64,000 nucleotides of DNA from Halostagnicola sp. A-GB9-2. GTDB taxonomy: Archaea; Halobacteriota; Halobacteria; Halobacteriales; Natrialbaceae. Of the stretch, positions 1 to 7,858 are shown in pieces (the stretch's first letter is position 1; every line of letters starts with the position of its first letter). The notes below the pieces were generated by a model. It was not told where the DNA came from. It made no database searches and was given only the letters and a program-made list of their open reading frames with translations. A program made the translations under genes and the position numbers. Location: contig NZ_JASJOC010000001.1 of NCBI RefSeq assembly GCF_030068615.1, positions 620,001-684,000 of the forward strand. Direction: 5' to 3'.

Positions 1-153
1 GACATTCCGATGGCCAACGCCGGCGGTCACGCCCGAATGGGTGGCGGTCAGCTCTCGGTCGAACACATGCGCGGCATCGGCCCGTCGGACGGAATCAGCC
101 ACGTTGAGTTCGAAGACCGGTTATTCTCGGCGATGGCTGGCGATCGGTCCTGA
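1..153 (+). CDS. DHH-family phosphoesterase (RecJ-like), C-terminal end only
   Basis: The window opens inside a reading frame that ends with TGA at 151-153, leaving 50 residues. The piece contains AGGHARMGGGQLS, which resembles the glycine-rich GGGH-type motif of the DHHA1 domain at the end of RecJ/NrnA-like phosphoesterases. In that family the DHHA1 domain binds the nucleic-acid or nucleotide substrate and works with an N-terminal DHH metal centre, which here lies outside the window. Whether the enzyme degrades single-stranded DNA, short RNA or a dinucleotide cannot be told from this fragment. No start codon is visible, so the gene is partial at its 5' end because of the window edge and not because of damage. 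Confidence 0.6.
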   Translation, partial: DIPMANAGGHARMGGGQLSVEHMRGIGPSDGISHVEFEDRLFSAMAGDRS

Positions 154-326
154 AGCACAACGCGCGTTCTACCGACGCGGCGGATGTTCGACCACGCACG
201 GTGTGGACTGGCGCTCGGTCGACGAAGCCGGTCGTCGGGGGAATCGAGACTCGAGCGAATCGGGCCAAAACGGATCAGTCGAAATCGACCGAAAAGAGGG
301 TGTGAGTCGACGGACGAATCGAGCGG

Positions 327-497
327 TTACCGGATTTCCTTCCACTTCGTGTTACATTCCGGACAAATCCGAATCGTCGTGATCGTATCCGGATCGTTTT
401 CGGTCTTGAGGGGTTTATCACAGTCAGCACAGACCACTCGCTCGTAGGTGTCCTTATCGAGTTCACCCTTACGAAGTGCCTTCCGGATTGATTGCAT
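327..497 (-). CDS. small HVO_0758-type zinc-finger protein
   Basis: A 56-residue protein beginning MQSIRKALRKGELDKD. It carries two Cys pairs, CADC (residues 23-26) and CPEC (45-48), an arrangement that would bind one zinc ion as a zinc ribbon. I recognise it as the haloarchaeal HVO_0758 family of tiny zinc-finger proteins; its molecular role is unknown. It is divergent from the MFS gene with 116 bp between the two start codons, and that gap holds T/A-rich promoter-like sequence. Codon usage and the conserved ends make this a real gene even though it is short. The start is the only ATG giving the family's usual N-terminus. Confidence 0.8.
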   Translation of the reverse strand: MQSIRKALRKGELDKDTYERVVCADCDKPLKTENDPDTITTIRICPECNTKWKEIR

Positions 498-613
498 GTT
501 CACCCCCTACGAAGGTCGGGGAGAAAAAGACAGGGGCTGTTTTTATCTCGAAACTTGTCATTTATGGCGTTTCGATTCGAAAGCATGACTTGGGAGCGAC
601 CGACAGCTACCGT

Positions 614-1831
614 ATGAACGATCCAGTGACCCAGCGCTTTCGCGGCCGGACGGCAGTCTTCGGGTCGCTGTGCGGACTCGTCTTTCTGGTGAACCTCGGC
701 CGGATGATCTACGCGCCGCTTCTCGAGCCGTTTCGAACCACGTTCGGTGCGAGCGCGGGCGCGGTTGGTCTCCTCGCGACGCTGGTCTGGGTCGGAAGCG
801 CAGCGCCGCGCTTTCCGACGGGATACATCCTGACGAAAGTTCCCCGGCGATGGGTGGTGCTCGCAACGGGACTCATCCTCGCCGGCGGTTCGGTGTTCGC
901 CGCGCTCGCTCCCTCGCTTTCGATTCTCTACGTCGGTGCCCTATTGATGGGCATCGCGAGCGGGGTCTATTACGTTTCAGCGATGCCGCTGGTGAGCGAG
1001 CTCTTTCCCGACCGACCGGGTCGTGCGATCGGGATCAACGGAATGGCGAGCCAGCTCGCGGCGGTCGCCGCACCGCCGCTCGTCGCCGCCGTCTACGCGA
1101 TCGCGTTCCTCCCGATCGCCGCCTGGCGGGTGATCTTTCTATTGATGGCTGTCGGGGCGGTGATCTCCGCGTTCGCGTTCTACCTGACCGCGCGCCGAGT
1201 GGACCTCCCCGGTGCCGGACGCACGGACCTGAACCTCACCGAGGCGCTGTTCGCCCAGTGGAAGATCATCCTCACGGGAATCGCGATCGTCGGCCTCGCG
1301 GGGCTCGTCTGGAACGGCGTTTTTAACATGTACGTGGTCTACCTCGTGGAATCGAAGGGATTCTCCGAGAGAATCTCGCAGATCCTGCTCACCGTCGTCT
1401 TTGCGACCGGCGTCCCCGCGTTCTGGCTCACTGGCGTTATCGCCGATAGAATCTCGTTCGTGCCGCTCATGCTCGCCGTTCTGATCGGCTTCGTCATCTG
1501 TCTCGTCGGCCTAATCCTCGCAGAAAGTCTCCTCGCCGTCTTCCTCATCTCGGCGGTGATCGGCTACGTGATGCACAGCCTCTTTCCGGCGACGGACACC
1601 TACATTCTGGCCTCCCTTCCGGATTCTCACCGTGGGAGCGGCTACGCCGTCTTCAGCGGCACGATGATGCCCATTCAGGCCGTCGGGAGCGTCCTCGTCG
1701 GCGGCCTCGTCGACATCGGATTCAGCTTCGACGAGGTGTTTACCGGGCTCGCCGGCGGGCTCGTCGTTTTGATCGTCGCACTGATCGGGCTCTGGCTCGC
1801 AAACCTGCTTCCCAACGGCGGCTCGAGATAA
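614..1831 (+). CDS. MFS transporter
   Basis: A 405-residue integral membrane protein with about twelve hydrophobic segments in two halves, typical of the major facilitator superfamily. After segment 2, the loop PTGYILTKVPRRW fits the conserved MFS loop between helices 2 and 3. It is expected to be a secondary carrier in the cytoplasmic membrane; the substrate cannot be predicted. The frame is open upstream to 476, but the ATG at 614 (MNDPVTQRFRGR) gives a short acidic/basic N-terminus directly before the first helix, as in homologues, and a TATA-like TTTATGG lies at 570-576. It is divergent from the zinc-finger gene and ends 115 bp before the glycosyltransferase. Confidence 0.82.
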   Translation: MNDPVTQRFRGRTAVFGSLCGLVFLVNLGRMIYAPLLEPFRTTFGASAGAVGLLATLVWVGSAAPRFPTGYILTKVPRRWVVLATGLILAGGSVFAALAPSLSILYVGALLMGIASGVYYVSAMPLVSELFPDRPGRAIGINGMASQLAAVAAPPLVAAVYAIAFLPIAAWRVIFLLMAVGAVISAFAFYLTARRVDLPGAGRTDLNLTEALFAQWKIILTGIAIVGLAGLVWNGVFNMYVVYLVESKGFSERISQILLTVVFATGVPAFWLTGVIADRISFVPLMLAVLIGFVICLVGLILAESLLAVFLISAVIGYVMHSLFPATDTYILASLPDSHRGSGYAVFSGTMMPIQAVGSVLVGGLVDIGFSFDEVFTGLAGGLVVLIVALIGLWLANLLPNGGSR

Positions 1832-1946
1832 TCCAAACGCTCCCCCGAACTCACGAACGATCCCGCCGTGAGCGGCTGAGCCATCCTATCCGCCGTGGCT
1901 CGCCCGAGTCGTGGCCGTTTTGGTTCTCCGCTCGAAGTGTCCACCG

Positions 1947-3071
1947 ATGGAATACGTCCAGGAGCGAATTGCCACGCTCCACGAGTTCGGATCGACGCCT
2001 CGGGTCGGGGACGTCGAAGCCGCGCTCGAGGAAACGGCCGTCGTCGTTCCGATGACCGATCGGGAACACGAGAGTCCAGCGGCCAAGCGCGTCCTCGCCG
2101 AACTCGAGGCGGTCGATCCGGCCCGAGTCTTCGTTCCCGTCCGCGCCTCGCCCGATCGGATCGAGCCGTTTCGCACCTGGCTCGAGTCGTTCGACCTCTC
2201 ACTGTCGGTTCTCTGGTGTAACGCACCAGCCGTCGAGGAGTTGCTGGGGACGGTCGGGCTCGACAACGGCTTCGGAAAAGGGCGCGATGTCTGGCTCGCG
2301 CTCGGCCCCGCGGCCGAGGCGTGTGAGTACGTCGTCGTTCACGACGCGGACGCGCGAAGCTACGAGGGAAACCACGTCGCCCGTCTGTTAGCACCGCTGA
2401 GGAACGGGTTCGAGTTCTCGAAGGGATACTACGCGCGCGTCGAGGACGGTCAACTCTACGGGCGACTGTTCCGCCTCTTTTACGAGCCGCTCGTCCGTGC
2501 ACTCGAGGCGCGCCACGACGAACCGATCGTTTCCTACCTCAGCTCCTTCCGGTACGCCCTCGCCGGCGAGTTCGCGGCGTCGTCGGAGCTAGTCCGCAGA
2601 CTCCGCGCGCCGCGAGCCTGGGGGCTCGAGGTCGGAACGCTGGGCGACGCGTTCGAGTACGCCGGCTTCGAGGGAACAGCACAGGTCGACCTCGGTCGGC
2701 ACGAACACGACCACCGAGCCGTCGCCGGCGACGCCGGGCTCGAGGGGATGAGCAGAGCGGTCGCCGCCGAACTGTTGCGGGTCTTCGAGGAACGCGGCGT
2801 CGAGCCGGAGTACCGAACGCTCCGTAAGCGGTACCTCGACGCGGGGCGGCAGTTGATCAGCCAGTACGAGGCCGATGCGAGATTCAACGACCTCTCCTAC
2901 GACGTCTCGGCGGAACGCGATCAACTCGAGCGCTACGCAAGCTCGATCGAACCGCCGGGTTCGGATCGACGACTCCCGCGGTGGGTCGACGCGTCGCTCG
3001 ACCCCTCAGCGGTACTCGAGGCGGCCCAGCCGTGGCCCGAAAAGCGCCTCGAACCGGGAACGCAGGATTGA
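1947..3071 (+). CDS. glucosyl-3-phosphoglycerate synthase-like glycosyltransferase
   Basis: A 374-residue GT-A-fold glycosyltransferase. The metal-binding motif is seen as VVVHDADARSYEG (near residues 127-139). The layout, with an N-terminal segment before the nucleotide-sugar domain and a C-terminal helical part, resembles archaeal GpgS/MpgS-type enzymes that join a sugar nucleotide to 3-phosphoglycerate on the way to glucosylglycerate-type solutes. The exact donor and acceptor are inferred from family resemblance only. The ATG at 1947 (MEYVQERIATLHEF) is preferred over an in-frame upstream start at 1911. A short inverted repeat followed by six T residues lies downstream. Confidence 0.7.
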   Translation: MEYVQERIATLHEFGSTPRVGDVEAALEETAVVVPMTDREHESPAAKRVLAELEAVDPARVFVPVRASPDRIEPFRTWLESFDLSLSVLWCNAPAVEELLGTVGLDNGFGKGRDVWLALGPAAEACEYVVVHDADARSYEGNHVARLLAPLRNGFEFSKGYYARVEDGQLYGRLFRLFYEPLVRALEARHDEPIVSYLSSFRYALAGEFAASSELVRRLRAPRAWGLEVGTLGDAFEYAGFEGTAQVDLGRHEHDHRAVAGDAGLEGMSRAVAAELLRVFEERGVEPEYRTLRKRYLDAGRQLISQYEADARFNDLSYDVSAERDQLERYASSIEPPGSDRRLPRWVDASLDPSAVLEAAQPWPEKRLEPGTQD

Positions 3072-3089
3072 CGAGCGCGGTTGGGGATA

Positions 3090-3123
3090 TCCCGGCTCCG
3101 CGACGCGGGAATCATCGTTTTTT
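3090..3123 (+). terminator. candidate terminator after the glycosyltransferase
   Basis: TCCCG (3090-3094) is repeated inverted as CGGGA (3106-3110), and a run of six T residues follows at 3118-3123, 47 bp past the stop codon. Haloarchaeal termination relies mainly on T-runs, so the T-run is the stronger part of the evidence. Confidence 0.4.
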
Positions 3124-3193
3124 CGCGCTGTCTCAGTACGACCGAACGTATTCGCTCGAAACCCCTATCAGCGGACCCGCCGTTAGCGTGGGT

Positions 3194-3697
3194 ATGGATG
3201 CGACGGCTGACGAACTCGCTGGCGTCGTCGACCTCTTCGGCGGACTCTCCCGCGACGAACTCGAGCGGGCGCTCTCGGAGGCCGCGTTTCGCGCGGACGG
3301 TCGCTCGATCGACGAGGGAGCCCTCGAGGAGGCGATCGACGACGGCCTCGAGTCGTTTACGTTGCTCGAGTGTACCGTAGCGGAGATGACGACGGACCCT
3401 CGAACCCTCGACGCTGAGGATCAGTTCTACGTTTCCGGGCCGGCGGCGTTCCCCGAGGTTCCGGAGTACGCGGAGGACGTTCCCCACATTCTCGACATCG
3501 ACCGACGGCGGTTCGACCGAGAGGCGCTCGGCGAGACCGCTCGAGACCGGTTTTCCGACGCTATCGACGAGGCGCTGAACGGAGCGCGCAGTGACGAACG
3601 ACTCGAGTACCTGCTCGAAGTGAGCTACGACATCGAGGCGTGGGCACCGGTCGAACTCGCAGACGAGCGGGGACGCCTCGAGGAGGGACTCGACTGA
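3194..3697 (+). CDS. conserved haloarchaeal protein (DUF7109-like)
   Basis: A 167-residue acidic soluble protein with no membrane segment and no catalytic motif I can identify. It starts MDATADELAGVVDLFGG, the usual beginning of a protein conserved across haloarchaea that I recall as DUF7109 (name not verified). The next gene, a NUDIX hydrolase, starts 4 bp after this stop, so the two are almost certainly co-transcribed and may act together. The frame is open upstream to 2981, but that stretch overlaps the glycosyltransferase; the ATG at 3194 sits after an AT-containing promoter-like stretch. Function unknown. Confidence 0.72.
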   Translation: MDATADELAGVVDLFGGLSRDELERALSEAAFRADGRSIDEGALEEAIDDGLESFTLLECTVAEMTTDPRTLDAEDQFYVSGPAAFPEVPEYAEDVPHILDIDRRRFDREALGETARDRFSDAIDEALNGARSDERLEYLLEVSYDIEAWAPVELADERGRLEEGLD

Positions 3698-3701
3698 GCG
3701 C

Positions 3702-4289
3702 ATGTCACGCCTTCACCTCGACGCGATAGCCGACTACGAGCCGACCCGTATCGATGATCAGGCCTACGACGCCGCGGTCCTCGCACCGGTTATCGACCGC
3801 GACGGAGAGGATTACCTCCTGTTTACGAAACGAGCGGATCACCTCGGCGAACATCCCGGACAGATGAGCTTTCCCGGCGGCGGCGCGGAACCCGGGGACG
3901 AGACGATCCTCGAGACCGGGCTCAGGGAAGCTACCGAAGAGATCGGCCTCGAGGACCACGAATCCGAAATCGTGGGCCAGCTCGACGACATTCGGACAAT
4001 CACGGAGTACGCCGTCACGCCGTTCGTGGGTCGCGTCCCGGATCGGGAATACGACGCGGACGAACACGAAGTCGCCGAAATTGCCATCCTTCCGCTGTCC
4101 GGGCTCCTCGATCCGGAGAACTACGAATGCGAACGACGGAGCCACCCGACGTACGGCGAGGCCGTGGTTCACTACTTCCACGTCGACGGCTACACCGTCT
4201 GGGGAGCGACGGGGAACATTTTGGTCCAACTCCTCGAGTTGGCGACCGATTTCGAACCGGACGATCGAGTCGAAAATTCACCGTTTTGA
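3702..4289 (+). CDS. NUDIX hydrolase, CoA pyrophosphatase type
   Basis: A 195-residue protein with a perfect Nudix box: G61, E67, R75-E76, E79-E80, G82. Just before it, the pattern from LLFTKR through HPGQMSFPGG (residues 39-60) matches the extra signature of the NUDT7/8-like group, which cleaves the diphosphate of coenzyme A to give 3',5'-ADP and 4'-phosphopantetheine. The substrate is therefore inferred from that signature; related family members act on other nucleotide diphosphates. It is translated from an ATG 4 bp after the upstream conserved protein's stop codon, indicating one transcript. Confidence 0.85.
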   Translation: MSRLHLDAIADYEPTRIDDQAYDAAVLAPVIDRDGEDYLLFTKRADHLGEHPGQMSFPGGGAEPGDETILETGLREATEEIGLEDHESEIVGQLDDIRTITEYAVTPFVGRVPDREYDADEHEVAEIAILPLSGLLDPENYECERRSHPTYGEAVVHYFHVDGYTVWGATGNILVQLLELATDFEPDDRVENSPF

Positions 4290-4430
4290 ACGGTCAGAAA
4301 ATCCGTCGCCGGCGTCTGAAACGCCACCCTTTTGCGGACACATCCCGCACCCACGGACAACCGCATCGACGAACTGTCGCTATCGGCGCTTTCAAACGCC
4401 GAACGACGGCATCGCGTGAGGTAATCGTTC

Positions 4431-5213
4431 ATGTTGACAGCCACGAGCCCCATAACCCGCGCCGGATTGGACGCGATCGCGCTCAAACCAGCCGAGTGTG
4501 ACGTCTCGAACGCCGCGTCGGTCCCCGTCGAGACGATCGTCATCGACTACGAAGGACGGGCGCACCTCCCCGAGGAGGAAGCCCTCGAATCCCTCTCGGA
4601 GTCGGCGGACGTGTTTCTGACGACGCCGGTCCGAGCCGACGGCTTCGATCCGCTCGGCGACGAGACGCTCCTCGGGAAGCTCCCCGAAGGCGTCGGGCGA
4701 ATTCTCGTGGCGGGACACGCCGCGTATCTCACGGACGAAGAACAGACGCGAGCAGTCTCGCCGCGACTCGGTGCCGCCCTTGAGAGCGACCCCGACGCCT
4801 GGGTCGGCACCGAAGGCGTTGAGCGGATCGCGATGGCGACCGGCGCGACGCAGTTCGAACTGTACTCGAGAACGACCGAACGGGAGCTTCGATCCCTGCG
4901 CAACGCCGGATTCGACGACGAGATCTCGGTCTACGCGCCGACGGTGTTCGCCGACGACGAGGACGAGATTCTCGAGGCGATCGGCTCGTACGTCGCCCGT
5001 CGTCGCCCCGTTTCGAAGGCGCTCCCGGAGGAGGCACGGACGGACGCGAGCGCACAGGGGAGATCTCGAGAGATCCTCCTCGAGGCGGCGAAAGATTACG
5101 CACTCGTCGGACCGGAAGCTGTGGTCCAAGAACAAACCGAGAGCCTGCGAGAGGCGGGCGCGACGACCGTCGTCGGCTATCCCGCGTCCGGGCTCGAGGC
5201 GTTCCTCGAATAG
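4431..5213 (+). CDS. conserved haloarchaeal protein of unknown function (DUF7388-like)
   Basis: A 260-residue soluble protein starting MLTATSPITRAGLDAI. The alternating strand/helix pattern and short acidic loops suggest an alpha/beta barrel-like or Rossmann-like fold, possibly distantly luciferase-like, but I see no decisive motif. I recall a haloarchaeal family named DUF7388 with this organisation; this is not verified. It stands alone, with 141 bp before it and 224 bp after it. A 16-bp tandem duplication begins 20 bp downstream of the stop codon. Confidence 0.6.
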   Translation: MLTATSPITRAGLDAIALKPAECDVSNAASVPVETIVIDYEGRAHLPEEEALESLSESADVFLTTPVRADGFDPLGDETLLGKLPEGVGRILVAGHAAYLTDEEQTRAVSPRLGAALESDPDAWVGTEGVERIAMATGATQFELYSRTTERELRSLRNAGFDDEISVYAPTVFADDEDEILEAIGSYVARRRPVSKALPEEARTDASAQGRSREILLEAAKDYALVGPEAVVQEQTESLREAGATTVVGYPASGLEAFLE

Positions 5214-5232
5214 CCGAGTTCTCACGGCCGAA

Positions 5233-5264
5233 GGTCCGCGAACGAATCGGTCCGCGAACGAATG
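5233..5264. repeat. 16-bp tandem duplication downstream of a stop codon
   Basis: GGTCCGCGAACGAAT occurs at 5233-5247 and again at 5249-5263, separated by a single C; the 16-bp units differ only in their last base. It lies 20 bp past the stop of the upstream gene in non-coding sequence. Confidence 0.85.
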
Positions 5265-5404
5265 AAACCCGTTCTAATTTTGATGGCCATCCCGGCATAA
5301 TAAGGATCTCCGACGCCGAGTGGTCGATATGACACGACCGCCCTCCCGTCTCTCGATGGACACCTCGCGGAGAGATTTCTCGAGCGCCTGGACCTCGAAT
5401 AACA

Positions 5405-5444
5405 ACGGTGATCGACGGTGACTGACGGTGATCTGCCGTGAGCG
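5405..5444. repeat. 10-bp period tandem repeat over the start codon of the oxidoreductase
   Basis: Four 10-bp units follow each other: ACGGTGATCG, ACGGTGACTG, ACGGTGATCT and GCCGTGAGCG. The last unit contains the GTG used as start codon at 5438. Each unit carries a GTG, but the upstream ones are in frames that quickly meet TGA, so only the last opens the gene. Confidence 0.8.
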
Positions 5445-6634
5445 AGTCAGCCACCGACGCGGAGCTCGCGATCGGTGCCGACGCGTTCGACGAGGACGGC
5501 GCGGGACTCGAGGTAGCCGTCGTCGGGGCCGGAGCCGTCGGCTCGACGGTGGCGTACGACCTGGCACGCCGGGGTGCGGACGTCACGCTATACGACAGCG
5601 GCGATGTCGCAAGCGGCGCGAGTGGACGGGCGGCGGGACTCTGTTACGACGCGTTCGCGGACTCGCTCGACGCCGACATCGCGGGCGACTCGATAGAGCG
5701 CTTTCGCGCGTTTTCGGGCGACGATACCTTCCCGTTCGTCGAGTGTCCCTACGTCTGGCTCGCTCGAGACGGCGACGACGAGCGGGCGGACGCGATCCGA
5801 GAGCAAGTCGATCGAATGCAACACAACGGCATCGTCGCCCTCGAGATGGACGGCGAGGAACTCGGCGAGCGCTTTCCGGCCCTTCGGAGCGACGACGTGG
5901 CGGTCGCCGCCGTGGCGGGTGCGGCAGGATACACCGACCCCGCCCAGTACACGGCCTGTCTCGCGGCCGCCGCGACCGGCGCCGGTGCAACTCTCGAGGC
6001 GAACACGCCGGTCGGCGTGAAGGCGGAACCACCTCGCATCGTAACCCGCGACGGATCGGGGACGGCTCGAGGCGAGCACGAAGTCGACGCCGTCGTCGTC
6101 TCTGCGGGCGCACACACGAAACGACTGCTCGCCGAGGCCGGTGTCTCGATCGCGATGAAACCGTACCGCGTGCAAGCGCTCGTCGCGAGCGGTGACTTCG
6201 AGGAACCGATGTGTTACGACGCGACCGACGGCTTCTATCTACGGCCCCACGTGGACGGAATCCTCGTCGGGAACGGAACCGAGCCGACCGAAGCGGATCC
6301 GGACGAGTACGACCTGACGGCCTCACCGGAGTTCGTCGAGGACCTCCACGAACGGGTCGATGGCCGACTCGATGGGATCGACTTCGAGGTCGACCGATCC
6401 TGGGCTGGCCTCTGTACTGCAACGCCGGATCGGGATCCGCTCGTCGGCGAACTGCGGGAGGGGATGTTCGTCGCGACCGGCTTCCAGGGCCACGGCTTCA
6501 TGCGGGCACCCGCGATCGGCGAACGCCTCGCGTCGAAGGTGCTCGGCGAGGGCGGACTCGAGCGATTCGATCCGACCCGATTCGACGGAGACGAGTCGTT
6601 CGATATCGTCGAAGGGATGAACGTCGATTCCTAA
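5438..6634 (+). CDS. FAD-dependent oxidoreductase, DadA/DAO family
   Basis: A 398-residue flavoprotein. The dinucleotide-binding motif VAVVGAGAVGSTVAYDLARR is at about residues 26-45, followed by an acidic strand end (TLYD). Near the C-terminus GMFVATGFQGHGFMRAPAIG matches the second FAD-contacting motif of glycine/D-amino-acid oxidases and sarcosine dehydrogenases. It probably oxidises an amine or amino acid, but the substrate is unknown. The start is GTG at 5438, embedded in a 10-bp tandem repeat, with about 20 extra acidic residues before the Rossmann fold. No obvious operon partner is adjacent. Confidence 0.82.
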   Translation: MSESATDAELAIGADAFDEDGAGLEVAVVGAGAVGSTVAYDLARRGADVTLYDSGDVASGASGRAAGLCYDAFADSLDADIAGDSIERFRAFSGDDTFPFVECPYVWLARDGDDERADAIREQVDRMQHNGIVALEMDGEELGERFPALRSDDVAVAAVAGAAGYTDPAQYTACLAAAATGAGATLEANTPVGVKAEPPRIVTRDGSGTARGEHEVDAVVVSAGAHTKRLLAEAGVSIAMKPYRVQALVASGDFEEPMCYDATDGFYLRPHVDGILVGNGTEPTEADPDEYDLTASPEFVEDLHERVDGRLDGIDFEVDRSWAGLCTATPDRDPLVGELREGMFVATGFQGHGFMRAPAIGERLASKVLGEGGLERFDPTRFDGDESFDIVEGMNVDS

Positions 6635-6691
6635 CGGCAGAACGGTCGGAACGAAGCGACGGATCGGTTGAAAACGAGTTGTAGGACCTCA

Positions 6692-6768
6692 TACAGCCGG
6701 CTGTACCTCTATGAAGATTCTCACACCTCGGGGCGACAAGAATTGTGAACGACGTACAGCCGGCAGTA
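6692..6768. repeat. pair of 14-bp palindromic elements between convergent genes
   Basis: TACAGCCGGCTGTA at 6692-6705 is a perfect 14-bp palindrome. A second copy, TACAGCCGGCAGTA at 6755-6768, differs by one base and stops one base before the stop codon of the Hsp20 gene. The two could bind a dimeric protein, or pair with each other into a long stem. They sit where transcription from both sides ends. Confidence 0.6.
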
Positions 6769-7284
6769 TCAGTCGTCGATGGTGATCTCGTCGGCTCCGG
6801 GTTCGCCGCCTTCGATGCCCTCGGCGTCGTCGACCGGGACGTCTTCTGCCGCACCGTCGGAATCGCTGACCGCGACGTCTTCCGAATACTCTCCCGCTCC
6901 CTCTCCGGTCCCGTCTTTGGGTATTTCGACGTTGAGCGTACCGACCTCCGTTAGTCTCGCCGTACCCGCATCGGGTTCGACGATCGCGTCGTCGGGAAGT
7001 TCGGCATCGCCCTCGAGCGACATCGAGCGGCCGGGAAAGCGCATTCGGAATCCGTCGTGGAACTGTCGAAACCGATCGATCTGAACGTTGACAGTGCCGT
7101 CGAGATACCGAACCTGTAGCTCTTCGGCTTCGGCACCCGGCGCATCGAAGACGACGAGATACGACGTCTCGTTCTCGAGAATATCGGACCGTAACGAGCG
7201 CTTTCGTTGGGTGTAACTACTGACGCGGCCGATCTGTCGGTACAACACGTTTCCGACCGAGCCGCCGATATCTTTCAATGCCAC
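6769..7284 (-). CDS. Hsp20/alpha-crystallin family small heat-shock protein
   Basis: A 171-residue protein. Residues about 38-125 form the alpha-crystallin-like beta sandwich (SYLVVFDAPGAEAEEL, then FRMRFPGRSMSLEGDAELP and LTEVGTLNVEIPKDG), ending with the I/V-x-I/V type IEIP element that docks neighbouring subunits. The protein ends with about 45 mostly acidic residues, longer than usual. Such proteins hold unfolded proteins during heat or salt stress without using ATP. The roughly 240 bp upstream of its start separate it from the small zinc-finger gene on the same strand. Confidence 0.75.
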   Translation of the reverse strand: MALKDIGGSVGNVLYRQIGRVSSYTQRKRSLRSDILENETSYLVVFDAPGAEAEELQVRYLDGTVNVQIDRFRQFHDGFRMRFPGRSMSLEGDAELPDDAIVEPDAGTARLTEVGTLNVEIPKDGTGEGAGEYSEDVAVSDSDGAAEDVPVDDAEGIEGGEPGADEITIDD

Positions 7285-7527
7285 ACCGGACCACCTGTAG
7301 CGGAGACCACACGCAGGGACTGACTAGCGTACATACCCACGAGAGGTCCTAGGAGACGCTCGTTGATATTGGTTTTGCTGAATGGAAAATAACGTCTGAC
7401 GAAGCCGACCCGCAGTCGGGGTGTTAGTGAGTACAATCGCCGACGGCAACGATTTTGCGAGTTCACCGAAGAGTCTCGGTGAGGGGGTTCGTTGAGGAGA
7501 GACGATCGGAGCTCCGGAGTCCGATAG

Positions 7528-7686
7528 CTAGAGTTCGACGACCTCGAGACAGTCGGTGCCCGCACAGACCGGACACGAAAGCGCCGAAACGTCGTGATCC
7601 TCGGGAACGTCGTAGGTGTAGTGGTTCTCGAACAGGTCGAGAAAGCAGTCGTCGTCGGTGCACTTGATCTCTTCAGTCGGTGGCAT
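7528..7686 (-). CDS. small zinc-binding protein (DUF7559-like)
   Basis: A 52-residue protein starting MPPTEEIKCTDDDCFLDLF. Cysteines at residues 9 and 14 and a second pair in SCPVCAGTDC point to one zinc site. I recall this as the haloarchaeal DUF7559 family; function unknown. The frame is open upstream to 7809, but the extra residues do not resemble a haloarchaeal protein, so the ATG at 7686 is chosen. Confidence 0.75.
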   Translation of the reverse strand: MPPTEEIKCTDDDCFLDLFENHYTYDVPEDHDVSALSCPVCAGTDCLEVVEL

Positions 7687-7858
7687 ACACCACAGTAGTG
7701 CGAGAACGATTATGAACGGTTGGGTCCCGGAGCCGCTCGAGAGGGACGGTGCGGGCCAAGAGGGCAGGTATGAACCAAGGGAGGTTGATACGGGTCCGAA
7801 GCCCCACACTCGAGTCGTGTAGTCACCGTTTTAGGCCTCGAGACGCTACCACTGTGCC

